DNA of 64,000 bases from Microcoleus sp. AS-A8 (GTDB taxonomy: Bacteria; Cyanobacteriota; Cyanobacteriia; Cyanobacteriales; Coleofasciculaceae): positions 1-64,000 of the forward strand of contig JAMPKV010000018.1 in the NCBI GenBank assembly GCA_039962225.1, written 5' to 3'. Below the pieces are notes generated by a model that worked only from the letters and a program-made list of their open reading frames with translations, had not been told where the DNA came from and searched no databases. Of the stretch, positions 44,834 to 54,229 are shown in pieces. A program made the translations under genes and the position numbers. Each line of letters opens with the position of its first letter. The first letter of the stretch is position 1.

Positions 44834-44901
44834 GTGTCCAAATTAGGCTGAATGCCTGTCAGCTTAATCCAGAATTTAAGAGCTAAAATCCTTGCATCGC
44901 T

Positions 44902-45672
44902 ATGGTTCGCCTTCCTGCTCAATCCGATCCGCCGCTCTCACCCCGGCAAACATTGCCGACGATGTATGATTTACCGAGCGAGAACCCGGAGGAACCCGGA
45001 TTGCCTGACGAGTTTCATTTCTTGCAACCTCTGCTGCTGTTTTTAACGTTTGGGCCTGCGAATTGGAGTGCGGAGCAGGTTTTTGCCGCTTGTGACTTGA
45101 ATCTCTACTACGATGTCACTCATCCCAACTGGTACAAGCGCCCAGATTGGTTTGGGGTTGTGGGTGTGTCTCGGTTGTATGAAGAGCGAGACTTGCGGTT
45201 GAGTTATGTGGTTTGGCAGGAACGGGTCAATCCGTTTGTGGTGGTAGAGTTATTGTCTCCTGGTACGGAGGAAGAAGATTTCGGTCGGACTGTGCAAAAA
45301 TCCGGGAATCCACCAACGAAGTGGCAGGTTTATGAGCAGATTTTGCGGATTCCCTATTACTTTATTTTTAGCCGTTATACCAACGAACTCCGAGCATTTC
45401 ATCTGGTTGGCGGTCACTATGAACTGATGACTCTAACGGATGGACGCTTGTTGGTTCCGGAGTTGGAGTTAAGTTTGGGGTTGTGGCAAGGGAGTTTTCG
45501 TGAAATTAATCGATTGTGGTTGCGCTGGTTTACTGCTGAGGGAGAGTTGATTTTAACTCCCGATGAAAAAGCGACGACTGCACAGCAACGAGCAGAGTCA
45601 GCAGAACAACGAGCAGATCGACTAGCGGCGCGATTGCGAGAATTAGGGGTTAATCCAGACGAGTTGGAGTAA
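44902..45672 (+). CDS. Uma2-family (DUF820) restriction-endonuclease-like protein
   Basis: 256 residues. The Uma2 core has the PD-(D/E)XK-like arrangement: RPDWFGVVGVSRLYEERDLR, VVVELLSPGTEEEDFGRTVQKSGNPPTKWQVYEQI, YYFIFSRYTNELRAFHL, and a C-terminal coiled coil with TAQQRAESAEQRADRLAARLRELG. Uma2 proteins are very numerous in cyanobacteria, often near repeats. Their function is not established; a nuclease or mobile-element-related role is inferred from the fold. No partner gene is adjacent. The start is preceded by no strong ribosome binding site. Confidence 0.88.
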   Translation: MVRLPAQSDPPLSPRQTLPTMYDLPSENPEEPGLPDEFHFLQPLLLFLTFGPANWSAEQVFAACDLNLYYDVTHPNWYKRPDWFGVVGVSRLYEERDLRLSYVVWQERVNPFVVVELLSPGTEEEDFGRTVQKSGNPPTKWQVYEQILRIPYYFIFSRYTNELRAFHLVGGHYELMTLTDGRLLVPELELSLGLWQGSFREINRLWLRWFTAEGELILTPDEKATTAQQRAESAEQRADRLAARLRELGVNPDELE

Positions 45673-45945
45673 GTGCGATCGCAAAGTATCTCATCAAGGT
45701 TCCTGCACTTTCACAATACCCTACACTCCGATCGCGCAAAAAGACCCTTCTAAAGACTGACTTCACTTAGCTAAATATTTAGTACCTAGACAGGATGCGC
45801 TAGATTGGCTGTTAGCAAAGCCTCTATTTATCAAGTTTTTACCCCATATTTTTTGCATCAATACTAGCTTTTCACTTTAGCAAATTAGATTAAAGTTAGT
45901 TATGGCTTACCCAGCCAAACCATCTCAACCTTAACAAGAACGAAT

Positions 45946-46518
45946 ATGTCAAATCAGCTAAATTTCTACTTGCCTGCACCCACTAAACAACGATTTGCAG
46001 CTACTTTTCGCGTAGTAAGGCGGATTAGCTTCACCGTACAGTTAGTACTAGGGGCTGTTTCTGGCTTGGCTTTGTTGTTGGCTATATTTAGCCGTAATGT
46101 CACTGCCCAAACAACGACGAATCCGGTCATGGGGTTTGGCGTCTTTTTAGGTATTATTGGAATTTTATTGCTGTGCTTCAGGCTCTATTTGTCTTTCCGT
46201 TACAGGCGTTTAGCCAAACTTTTACAGTTGCCTAATCGGGAATTACATCCCAAAAAAGAGGACATACTTCAAGTATTAAGCACTGGATTAATCATCAGTT
46301 TAATCGGTCTATTGTTAGCTTTTTTTGCATCGGAAGTGACCATTGCTGTCGTAGCAGCAAAAGCTTTAGCAGTACCTCCAGGAGTGACAGCTTATACCTC
46401 TATAAATTTCATTCGTCCGTTGGATATTTTTGTAGTGTTGGCAAACGTCAATATGATCGGTGCTCACTTTGTAGGGAGTGTGACTGCACTGGGACTGTTT
46501 AACTGGTTAGATCAATAG
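45946..46518 (+). CDS. DUF3611 membrane protein
   Basis: 190 residues with four hydrophobic segments (about 28-48, 60-82, 108-132, 155-185) and the cyanobacterial/plastid DUF3611 pattern (FYLPAPTKQRFAATFRVVRRISFTVQL, LLGFVLGIIGI-like and FRYRRLAKLLQ). The family is unique to oxygenic phototrophs as far as I know and its function is unknown; a thylakoid or plasma membrane position is inferred. It has no operon partner: the upstream Uma2 gene is 273 bp away. Confidence 0.85.
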   Translation: MSNQLNFYLPAPTKQRFAATFRVVRRISFTVQLVLGAVSGLALLLAIFSRNVTAQTTTNPVMGFGVFLGIIGILLLCFRLYLSFRYRRLAKLLQLPNRELHPKKEDILQVLSTGLIISLIGLLLAFFASEVTIAVVAAKALAVPPGVTAYTSINFIRPLDIFVVLANVNMIGAHFVGSVTALGLFNWLDQ

Positions 46519-46526
46519 AAGCGCTT

Positions 46527-46870
46527 CTATCCATCAGCAGTTTCATAATCATCAGTAAATTCATCGAGTTCGACTACGGTGTCGGAAACTGGACGCAATC
46601 CCAACCAGCTAAAGTGTCGATCGCCCATGTAACGCGACCCATGCAAGCTAGCTGCAATCAGTCCATCAGTATTATGAGTGTAGATTGAGTGCCAACGGCT
46701 GAGTATCGAACCGGGTGGACAGGTTCTTCCCCTAAAACCGATAAATTAATTAGCTCTGTCTGGTGACTTTGCCGGATGGGGCTTTGTGAGTCCTGTAGAG
46801 TCTTTGTACAACTTTGTGTCGCTCGATAGTGGCAATATTTGCATCAACCAACTTCCTGCACACAACCTTG
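46527..46870 (-). pseudogene. Frameshifted gene relic on the minus strand
   Basis: Reading the minus strand, three pieces look coding in different frames. One piece (about 46870-46750) reads KLVDANIATIERHKVVQRLY and ends in TAA. The next (about 46810-46695) contains ELINLSVLGEEPVHPVRYSA. The third (about 46690-46527) reads THNTDGLIAASLHGSRYMGD, then RHFSWLGLRPVSDTVVELDE, and ends at a stop at 46527. Each piece has ordinary amino-acid composition, and the second and third overlap where a frameshift would join them. I infer a decayed gene with at least one frameshift; no family is recognised. Boundaries are approximate. It is 9 bp downstream of the convergent DUF3611 gene. Confidence 0.4.
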
Positions 46871-47042
46871 AACATCTCCCTCCATTCTGAGTTAGAGTGA
46901 AAAGTTAATTGCCACAGGCTGAGTATATGTGCACAAAACCGAGAGTTTAATTGCGACTTAGGTACGAGTGCGTCTTCTATATCTTAGTGGTTAGACTCTC
47001 TCGCTAAACTAACAACCAAAAAGGAAAAACGGTGTGAGAGGT

Positions 47043-48725
47043 ATGAACTTGTTAGTCGGTAAAACCTTACAGGGTGGCAAATATACTCTAGAGCAGGAAC
47101 TGGGACGCGGCGGCTTCGGCGTCACGTATAAAGCTACCCATCACTACTTGGATCAGGTAGTGGTGATTAAAACCCTCAACGAGTCCCTTCAGCTACACCC
47201 AGAGTTTCCTCGGTTCCAGCACCGATTTCAGGATGAAGCGAAAGCTTTGGCGCTGTGTGTCCATCCTAATATTGTCCGCGTTAGCGATTTTTTCGTGGAA
47301 GCGGAATGGCCCTACATGGTGATGGACTATGTGGCTGGCTTAACGTTGCAAGCGCTTGTGTTTCCAGGACGCCCCTTGGATGAAGCGACAGCGATTTATT
47401 ATATCCGACAAGTGGGCGAAGCGTTAAAGGTTGTGCATCAAAAGGGCTTGCTGCATCGGGACATCAAACCAGCCAACATCATCCTCCGTCAAGGCACTCA
47501 GGAAGTAGTGTTGATTGACTTTGGGATTGCACGGGGGTTTAATACCGACTCAACACAGACTCATACCAATCTGGTGTCGGATGGCTATGCCCCGTTGGAA
47601 CAGTATTTAGTTAAAGAAAAGCGCACCCCGGCGTCGGATGTTTACGGTTTGGCGGCAACTCTCTATGCCCTTCTAACCGCACAAGTCCCAACTCCCGCCG
47701 TCATTCGCGATCGCCAACCCATGCCAGCCCCCCGCGAACTGCAACCTCAGATGAGTGCTGCGGTGAATCAAGCCATTATGCGCGGCATGTCTGTAGAAGC
47801 GCGTTTTCGACCAGCCAATGTGGAGGAATGGCTGTCGCTGTTACCCAACCCGCAGCTTGCTCAAGTTAATGGTACCCCGATCTCCAGCTCCACCCACACC
47901 GGCACAACAGCTCCGATCAATGCCCAGCAACTGGCTCAATTAAAGAAAAAATCGCTGTCTTCTCCTCATCTGCCCGTATTGAATCGCTTGGGGGTTCGGG
48001 GTATTGCCATGGGCGGAGTGGCTGCGATCGCTACGGGTTTAGTCGCCTTGGGCGCTGTTCAGCATCAGTCTAAGCCTAAACCCCCCACCGCCACACCTAC
48101 AGCCACTGTTGAGCCTTCCGCCTCGCCCGTTCCTCTTCCCAGTACGGATGCGAATAAGGAGGAGACTTCTACTAGTAATGACGAGACTTCTACTAATAAT
48201 GACGAGACTCCGCAGAAGTCTACTAAATCGCCATCTCCGGTTCAATCTCAACCCTCTGTGAAGCAGAAGCAGAATCGCTCCTCTTCCTCTACCACTTCTC
48301 AAGAAGAACCCGTTCGCAGAACTTACCCCAGAAAATCCTACCGCCAAAAATCAGACCCACAAAAGGAATCGCAATCTACACCTGCTTCGTCATCATCCTC
48401 CCGTTCTCAGAGTTCTCGTCGCAAGCGGGTAGAATCACCGTCCAAACCTACCCGTAAATCCTATCCTCCCGTATCCAAGCCGGCTCCGGTGTCCCCACCT
48501 AAAGAACCGCAGCCACAAGTCCAAAGGCCATCGGGGCAAACCCAAGCCCCTGCATCTGAGGCACCACTACTGCCACCAGAACCCATCAGTCAACCTAAAC
48601 CCGTTGAAAACTCAGTACCGCTACCTCCACCGGAAGCCGTACAGCCCAAGAAATCCGCACCAAATAATGCTAGTGGTGACAACCAGAGCAGCAGTGGAGA
48701 AGATGCTTCGGGAGGTATTAACTAA
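47043..48725 (+). CDS. Serine/threonine protein kinase with a disordered Pro/Ser tail
   Basis: 560 residues from ATG 47043, three codons inside the longer GTG frame. The Hanks kinase domain (about 1-275) has the glycine loop [18 protein letters not shown] catalytic loop, DFG in [10 protein letters not shown], and APLEQYL in the activation segment. A membrane-like Gly/Ala segment (about 318-335, [16 protein letters not shown]) follows, then a 200-residue tail rich in Ser, Pro, Thr, Lys and Gln. The tail is external or periplasmic if the segment spans the membrane. No substrate is predicted. It follows 524 bp of gene-free DNA with the relic. It stands alone. Confidence 0.92.
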   Translation: MNLLVGKTLQGGKYTLEQELGRGGFGVTYKATHHYLDQVVVIKTLNESLQLHPEFPRFQHRFQDEAKALALCVHPNIVRVSDFFVEAEWPYMVMDYVAGLTLQALVFPGRPLDEATAIYYIRQVGEALKVVHQKGLLHRDIKPANIILRQGTQEVVLIDFGIARGFNTDSTQTHTNLVSDGYAPLEQYLVKEKRTPASDVYGLAATLYALLTAQVPTPAVIRDRQPMPAPRELQPQMSAAVNQAIMRGMSVEARFRPANVEEWLSLLPNPQLAQVNGTPISSSTHTGTTAPINAQQLAQLKKKSLSSPHLPVLNRLGVRGIAMGGVAAIATGLVALGAVQHQSKPKPPTATPTATVEPSASPVPLPSTDANKEETSTSNDETSTNNDETPQKSTKSPSPVQSQPSVKQKQNRSSSSTTSQEEPVRRTYPRKSYRQKSDPQKESQSTPASSSSSRSQSSRRKRVESPSKPTRKSYPPVSKPAPVSPPKEPQPQVQRPSGQTQAPASEAPLLPPEPISQPKPVENSVPLPPPEAVQPKKSAPNNASGDNQSSSGEDASGGIN

Positions 48726-49543
48726 GATTAGTACCCTGATATCTTGCACCACAACCTATGTATTAAACTGTCGCGCATCTAACTTGCACAGGACTTACGC
48801 TACTGTCACACGCGAGCGTCAGTTTGACTTATGCCAGAGTGATGCTTATAGCGGTTTGCATTTAGATGAGGTACAAGGCTGAGAGTTTTAAGGCAGAGGG
48901 CACCGGAGGAGTTCTGTGGATACGAGCTTTGCGGCATTGACAAGGTTTAATGCCAGTTAATGGCTTGAGTTCTCTGTGAAACTCCTCAATTCTGAGCGCG
49001 AAGAGCACACACCTCTTACACGACATTCGTCGAATCTTGAGTTAAGTCATTAGTAACGACAAATTCTGTTCTGTCGGTAGAGATTTTTTCCCGGAATAGC
49101 TTCACTTTTTTTGTCTATCCATTAAGTCTGTGTCAAAAGGCAAAACCTGATAGTAGATAAGGCTTTGCCTCATCTCCAACACAGGCTATAGCTTACTTTT
49201 GCCATCCCCATTTAGTCGTAGATTCGGTAATCAATTATCCAAAATTGTCCGGTTTCGGGATTGATATCATGTCCGGTCAAACACCCTTAATAAAAATGCC
49301 TGAAACCCTTGTTTTTATAGCATTGTCATAATGGACAATTAATAAAACTTGATATGGCATCAACACAGCCTGTCCTGTTGAACTCCTAGATACCTACCGC
49401 AGTGAGCTTCTCGCCATATCTCTTACTTCATGGGGTTGGCGATCGCATGTGACAGATGCGTAACTCCTGAGGCTGTCAAATAACTTGACGATCGCCAGCC
49501 AAACTCTTTAATTTGTAGCTAACCTCGCTCTCTGGAAAATACT
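48726..49543. other. Long gene-free region
   Basis: 818 bp without an open frame of coding quality. Small inverted repeats are visible, for example AGGCAAA (about 49139) with TTTGCCT (about 49166) and GGCGATCG (49438-49445) with CGATCGCC (49489-49496). A line near 48844-48870 (TATAGCGGTTTGCATTTAG) looks like a common cyanobacterial dispersed repeat. The phosphorelay operon promoter should lie at its right end. Confidence 0.4.
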
Positions 49544-51478
49544 ATGTCAGCCAAAATACTAGTTGTAGATGATGAGTCAGACTTAGAACCCCTAATCTGC
49601 CAAAAATTTAGACGGAAAATCCGGCAAAAAGAAATTGAATTTTTTTTTGCTCACGATGGGTTAGAAGCACTCTTACAGCTAGAAGCCCAACCGGATATCG
49701 ATATCGTATTGACGGATATCAATATGCCCAAAATGGATGGGCTAACGTTGCTCACGAATCTTTCTGAACAATATCCCACGATCCACTCTATTATTATTTC
49801 CGCTTATGGGGATATGGAAAATATCAGAGCGGCCATGAATCGGGGTGCATTTGACTTTTTAATGAAGCCGCTCAATTTGCAAGATTTAGAAATTACGACG
49901 AACAAAACTCTGCGACATGTGCAGCACATGAGAGAGATGCAACAAAAAGAGCGTTTAGCTCAGCAAGCTCAAGCTGAATTATTGGAACATTTACAGCAAG
50001 AAGTTGCCGAACGTCAACGGGTTCAAGAGGCATTACGGGATAGTGAAAAAAGGCTCACGCAATTTTTAGAAGCGGTGCCAGTTGGCGTGTTTGTAGTTGA
50101 TGTGAGTGGCAAAACTTATTACGCCAATCAGACGGCTCAGCAGTTACTCGCCAAAGAAATTGCAGCCGATGCTACGGCAGAGAAATTGCCGGAAATTTAT
50201 CAAGCTTATATGGAGGGAACCGATCAATTATACCCTAGTGAGCAACAGCCACTGATGCGAGCATTGAACGGCGAAAGAACAACCACCGATGATATGGAAC
50301 TCCACCAAGGCGATAAGATTATCCCCTTGGAGGTTTGGGCTACGCCAATTTTTAATGAACAGAGTCAAGTTGTGTATGCTATAGCGGCTTTTCAAGACAT
50401 TACAGAACGCAAAAAATCTGCCAAATTATTAGCTGAATATAATCGCACCTTAGAAATTCAAGTCCAGCAACGTACCCAAGAACTCTCACAAGCTCTTGAG
50501 CACCTGAGAACGACTCAGGAAGAATTGATTCAATCCGAAAAAATGGCAGCTCTTGGGCAATTGATCGCTGGCGTTGCTCATGAAATCAATACCCCACTGG
50601 GAGCCATTCGTTCCTCCATCGCCAATATTGCTGATTTTTTTAATAATAACCTAGAACAATTACCGATTTTTTTACAAAATCTATCTAAAGAACGTCAGCC
50701 AGATTTTTTTAATCTGGTGTCTAAATCAAGTCAAAAAACGGATGTTTTATCAAGTCAAGAAAAACGAAAAATAAAAAAACAATTAAAGTATCAGCTCCAA
50801 ATTTATGCCATAAATAATGCCGATAGTCTCGCCAGTATTTTGGTCAATATTGGTGTTGTGGGAGATGAGATTCACCCTCTTTTGCCCTTGTTACAAGACC
50901 CTAATAGCCCAACAATTCTCAAGACTGTCTATGATTTGGTGAGTGTCCAGAAAAGTACCCGAACCATCAGCACCGCAACCGAACGTGCAGCCAAAGTTGT
51001 GTTTGCGCTGAAAAACTATGCTCGTTATGACTACTCGGGTGAAAAAGTACAAGCTAATATTACAGAGGGCATTGAAACCGTATTAACTCTCTATCATAAC
51101 CAAATTAAACAAGGTGTGGAATTGAGGAGAAACTATGAACCATTGCCTCTGTTATTGTGCTATCCTGATGAACTCAATCAAGTTTGGACTAATCTAGTTC
51201 ATAATGCTCTGCAAGCAATGGACTACAAGGGAACTTTAAGAATTGATGCTATCAAGCAAAATACCAATCTGATCGTTAGTATCACGGATAGTGGTCAGGG
51301 TATTTCTGCGGAGATTATGCCAAAAATATTTGAGCCATTTTTTACGACTAAACCCCTAGGGGAAGGCAGCGGATTAGGATTAGACATTGTCAAGAAGATT
51401 ATTGAAAAACATCAGGGTTCGATTTCAGTAAACTCGGTACCGGGTAAAACGACTTTTACCGTATCATTACCTCTATAA
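49544..51478 (+). CDS. Receiver-PAS histidine kinase
   Basis: 644 residues. An N-terminal receiver (about 4-120) has phospho-acceptor Asp in [15 protein letters not shown] short coiled coil leads to a PAS domain (about 165-290, [23 protein letters not shown]). The HisKA box is [16 protein letters not shown] (about 343-358), and after a long helical insertion the HATPase has N-box [19 protein letters not shown], and [14 protein letters not shown]. It should autophosphorylate and is itself controlled by a phosphorylated N-terminal receiver. It is the first gene of a three-gene operon (25 bp to the next). The signal is unknown; the PAS ligand is not predictable. Confidence 0.93.
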   Translation: MSAKILVVDDESDLEPLICQKFRRKIRQKEIEFFFAHDGLEALLQLEAQPDIDIVLTDINMPKMDGLTLLTNLSEQYPTIHSIIISAYGDMENIRAAMNRGAFDFLMKPLNLQDLEITTNKTLRHVQHMREMQQKERLAQQAQAELLEHLQQEVAERQRVQEALRDSEKRLTQFLEAVPVGVFVVDVSGKTYYANQTAQQLLAKEIAADATAEKLPEIYQAYMEGTDQLYPSEQQPLMRALNGERTTTDDMELHQGDKIIPLEVWATPIFNEQSQVVYAIAAFQDITERKKSAKLLAEYNRTLEIQVQQRTQELSQALEHLRTTQEELIQSEKMAALGQLIAGVAHEINTPLGAIRSSIANIADFFNNNLEQLPIFLQNLSKERQPDFFNLVSKSSQKTDVLSSQEKRKIKKQLKYQLQIYAINNADSLASILVNIGVVGDEIHPLLPLLQDPNSPTILKTVYDLVSVQKSTRTISTATERAAKVVFALKNYARYDYSGEKVQANITEGIETVLTLYHNQIKQGVELRRNYEPLPLLLCYPDELNQVWTNLVHNALQAMDYKGTLRIDAIKQNTNLIVSITDSGQGISAEIMPKIFEPFFTTKPLGEGSGLGLDIVKKIIEKHQGSISVNSVPGKTTFTVSLPL

Positions 51479-51503
51479 CCAACGAATAAAAGGGAAATTA
51501 GCG

Positions 51504-51899
51504 ATGCCTAAGCCAGCAATTTTATGTGTTGACGATGAGGTAGTCATATTGGAGAGTCTTGAGATAGAACTCCGCAGAGCTTTTGCAGATACTTATCTCT
51601 ATGAATTTGCTGAAAGTGCGAATGAAGCCTTAGAAATTATTGATGAATTGGTTGAAGACAAGGTAAATATATTAGCGATTGTTTCGGATTGGTTGATGCC
51701 TGGAATGAAGGGAGATGAATTGCTGGTAAAAATTCATCTAAAATATCCCCAAATCATTACAATTATGCTAACGGGTCAAGCGGATGAAGAAGCCCTAAAG
51801 AGAGCCAAACAACAAGCTAATTTACATACATATTTGCATAAGCCTTGGCAGACTGATGAATTAATTAAAGCCATTAATTCAGGTCTAAAAAAGATATAA
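51504..51899 (+). CDS. Stand-alone response regulator receiver
   Basis: 131 residues, a single receiver with acidic pocket CVDDE, phospho-acceptor Asp in IVSDWLMPGMKGDELL, Thr in MLTGQAD and Lys in HKPW. No output domain is attached, so it is a CheY/Spo0F-type phospho-shuttle. It closely resembles the N-terminal receiver of the next gene (VDDE...ILESLEIEL, MLTGQADEEA, KPWQ...EDL patterns), which points to a tandem duplication. It sits 25 bp after the PAS kinase gene and 18 bp before the next. Confidence 0.93.
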   Translation: MPKPAILCVDDEVVILESLEIELRRAFADTYLYEFAESANEALEIIDELVEDKVNILAIVSDWLMPGMKGDELLVKIHLKYPQIITIMLTGQADEEALKRAKQQANLHTYLHKPWQTDELIKAINSGLKKI

Positions 51900-51917
51900 G
51901 TATTTCTTGATTAAACC

Positions 51918-54050
51918 ATGAAGAAACCGATTATTATATGTGTTGATGATGAACAGACAATCCTGGATAGCCTGGAAATCGAGCTGGAAAAAAGCTTGGG
52001 CGATGAATATCTGATAGAAACCGCCGCCGGAAGTGAAGAAGCTTTAGAGTTATTGGAAGAATTACTAGATGAACAGTATGAAGTTCCTGTAGTCATTTCC
52101 GATTATCTCATGCCCTATATTAAAGGAGATGAATTATTAAAACGTATCCATGCCCTGTCGCCCAAAACCCTGAAAATTATGCTGACAGGGCAAGCCGATT
52201 TGGAGGCTGTGGGAAATGCGATTAAATATGCCAAGTTATATCGTTATATTGCCAAACCCTGGCAGTTTGAAGACCTTAAATTAACAGTTCGAGAAGCCGT
52301 CAATAGTTACCTTCAGGAAAAAAAACTAGACCAGCAAACTATGCAACTCCAGCAAATGAATCAGGAGTTGGAACAATTAAACACTTCTTTGGAACAAAAA
52401 GTCGTTGAACGCACGGCTGAATTAGCTAAAACCGAGACCGAATTGCGCCAATCAGAAGCCGCGATGCAGGAGGCGAAAGAAGCTGCTGAACGAGCCAATC
52501 GCGCCAAAAGCCAATTCCTCGCTAATATGAGTCATGAACTCCGCACACCCCTCAATGCCATCCTCGGTTTTACCCAATTGCTCATCCGTGACTCCTCCCT
52601 GACTATTGAGCAACGGCAATCGATCGAAATCATCAATCGCAGTGGCGAACATTTACTTGAACTCATTAATGACGTTCTGCAAATGTCCAAAATCGAGGTA
52701 GGTAAGGTAACACTCGATCAACAAAGCTTTGATCTATACCACCTGTTGGACAGTTTAGAAGCCATGTTTCAGTTGCCCGCTCAAAAGAAGGGCTTACAGT
52801 TAATTTTTGATTATGCCCCAAGTCTTCCCCGATATGTGCAAACAGACGAAAATAAGTTACGTCAAGTCTTAATCAACCTCCTCGGCAATGCTATCAAATT
52901 TACAGCATCCGGAAGTGTTACCTTACGAGTCGGCAGGAAATTTAAGGTTGAAGGTTCTCATGAGTTGCCAGTTGAAAAGTTGAAGGTTGAAAGTTATTCA
53001 CCCTCTTTGAACCTTCAACCTGTAACCCTTTATTTTGCAGTAGAAGACACTGGTCCTGGCATTGCACCCGAAGACCTAGATCTTATATTTGAAGCCTTTA
53101 CACAAACTGCAACCGGTCGGAAATCCTCGGAAGGAACTGGCTTAGGTTTACCCATCAGCCGAAAATTTGTGCAACTGATGGGGGGGGACATTACCGTGAG
53201 TAGCATGTTCGGGAAGGGAACTATTTTTCAGTTTGAGGTTGAGGTGAGTCTCAGTTTTGCCACTGAAATTCCTTTCCTTCAACCCACTCGTCGAGTCATC
53301 GGCTTAGAACCTGGGCAACCCAACTATCGCATCTTGGTGGTTGACGACGCCCCAGAAAGTCGCCTGCTCCTGGTTAAACTCATAGCAGCTTTGGGCTTCT
53401 GCGTGCAGGAAGCCGTCAATGGGCAAGAAGCCTTGGAGCAGTGGAACACGTTTAAACCTCACTTGATTTGGATGGATATGCGAATGCCCATCCTGGATGG
53501 GTATGAAGCCACCCAACAGATTAAAGCCAGGGAGAAGGAGAGAGAGAAACAGGGAAAATTCAGCAATCCCTCAGCGCCAATCCGCAAAACGGTGATCATT
53601 GCCCTTACCGCCAGTGCCTTCGAGGAGGAACGTCACCTGGTTGTATCCGTAGGCTGTGACGACTTTGTGCGTAAACCCTTTCGAGAAGAAGTGATTTTTG
53701 AAAAGATGGCTCAATACCTGGGTGTGCGTTATGTCTATGAAGAGTTACCTGCTTTGGGACGCACCGAGCAAATTGCCGTCCCTGGAGGACTGGAAGACAG
53801 CAAATTGGATTCATCCTTTGTTCTACAGCCTACTTCTTTCCAAGTCATGCCACTGGAGTGGACGGATAAGCTGTATGAGGCGGTGAATTCGGTGGATGAT
53901 GAGGCAATTTTTCGGCTGATTGAGCAAATCCCTCCTGCTGATGCCCCTTTAGCCCAATCGATAGTCGGCTTGATCAAAGGCTTTCGTTATGATCGTCTGA
54001 TCGATTTGATGGAAGCGGCAGGAATTCGGACACTGGAAGATAATCACTGA
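51918..54050 (+). CDS. Receiver-histidine kinase-receiver hybrid protein
   Basis: 710 residues. The N-terminal receiver (about 4-125) has Asp in [17 protein letters not shown] coiled coil leads to HisKA ([19 protein letters not shown], about 200) and HATPase ([50 protein letters not shown]). An insert at about 343-369 ([19 protein letters not shown]...) is from a heptamer-type repeat. A second receiver (about 470-595) has Asp in [13 protein letters not shown]. The C-terminal 110 residues lack a clear HPt motif but have a helical look. Such hybrids pass phosphate within the protein and to an HPt. It is last of the operon. Confidence 0.94.
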   Translation: MKKPIIICVDDEQTILDSLEIELEKSLGDEYLIETAAGSEEALELLEELLDEQYEVPVVISDYLMPYIKGDELLKRIHALSPKTLKIMLTGQADLEAVGNAIKYAKLYRYIAKPWQFEDLKLTVREAVNSYLQEKKLDQQTMQLQQMNQELEQLNTSLEQKVVERTAELAKTETELRQSEAAMQEAKEAAERANRAKSQFLANMSHELRTPLNAILGFTQLLIRDSSLTIEQRQSIEIINRSGEHLLELINDVLQMSKIEVGKVTLDQQSFDLYHLLDSLEAMFQLPAQKKGLQLIFDYAPSLPRYVQTDENKLRQVLINLLGNAIKFTASGSVTLRVGRKFKVEGSHELPVEKLKVESYSPSLNLQPVTLYFAVEDTGPGIAPEDLDLIFEAFTQTATGRKSSEGTGLGLPISRKFVQLMGGDITVSSMFGKGTIFQFEVEVSLSFATEIPFLQPTRRVIGLEPGQPNYRILVVDDAPESRLLLVKLIAALGFCVQEAVNGQEALEQWNTFKPHLIWMDMRMPILDGYEATQQIKAREKEREKQGKFSNPSAPIRKTVIIALTASAFEEERHLVVSVGCDDFVRKPFREEVIFEKMAQYLGVRYVYEELPALGRTEQIAVPGGLEDSKLDSSFVLQPTSFQVMPLEWTDKLYEAVNSVDDEAIFRLIEQIPPADAPLAQSIVGLIKGFRYDRLIDLMEAAGIRTLEDNH
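52945..53023. repeat. Heptamer-type repeat inside the hybrid kinase gene
   Basis: Short copies of GTTGAAGG and TTGAAGG (52945-52990) and the reverse CCTTCAACC (about 53012-53020) lie in frame within the HATPase domain and encode [17 protein letters not shown] and LNLQPVT. The unit resembles the arms of the terminator at 22289. Confidence 0.6.
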
Positions 54051-54090
54051 TAAGGTGTCCGGCAATAGAACCATAATATGTGGAGTTGCA

Positions 54091-54153
54091 GTAGGGGCAC
54101 GGCGACAGTAACATCCCGGTTAAAGAAGAATGTTTGAAATGCCGTGCCCCTAC
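54091..54153. repeat. Palindromic repeat with GTAGGGGCACGGC arms
   Basis: GTAGGGGCACGGC (54091-54103) is the exact reverse complement of GCCGTGCCCCTAC (54141-54153), a 13-bp stem with a 37-bp interior. It lies between convergent genes (stop at 54050 and stop at 54230) and may end both transcripts. Relatives are at 5691, 55279 and 58037. Confidence 0.7.
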
Positions 54154-54229
54154 ACATCGTTACGCCCAGAGTTAAGCCCCTACTATAAACAGGGTTTGAT
54201 TAAGGGGAATCAACCGGACATCCTATCAG

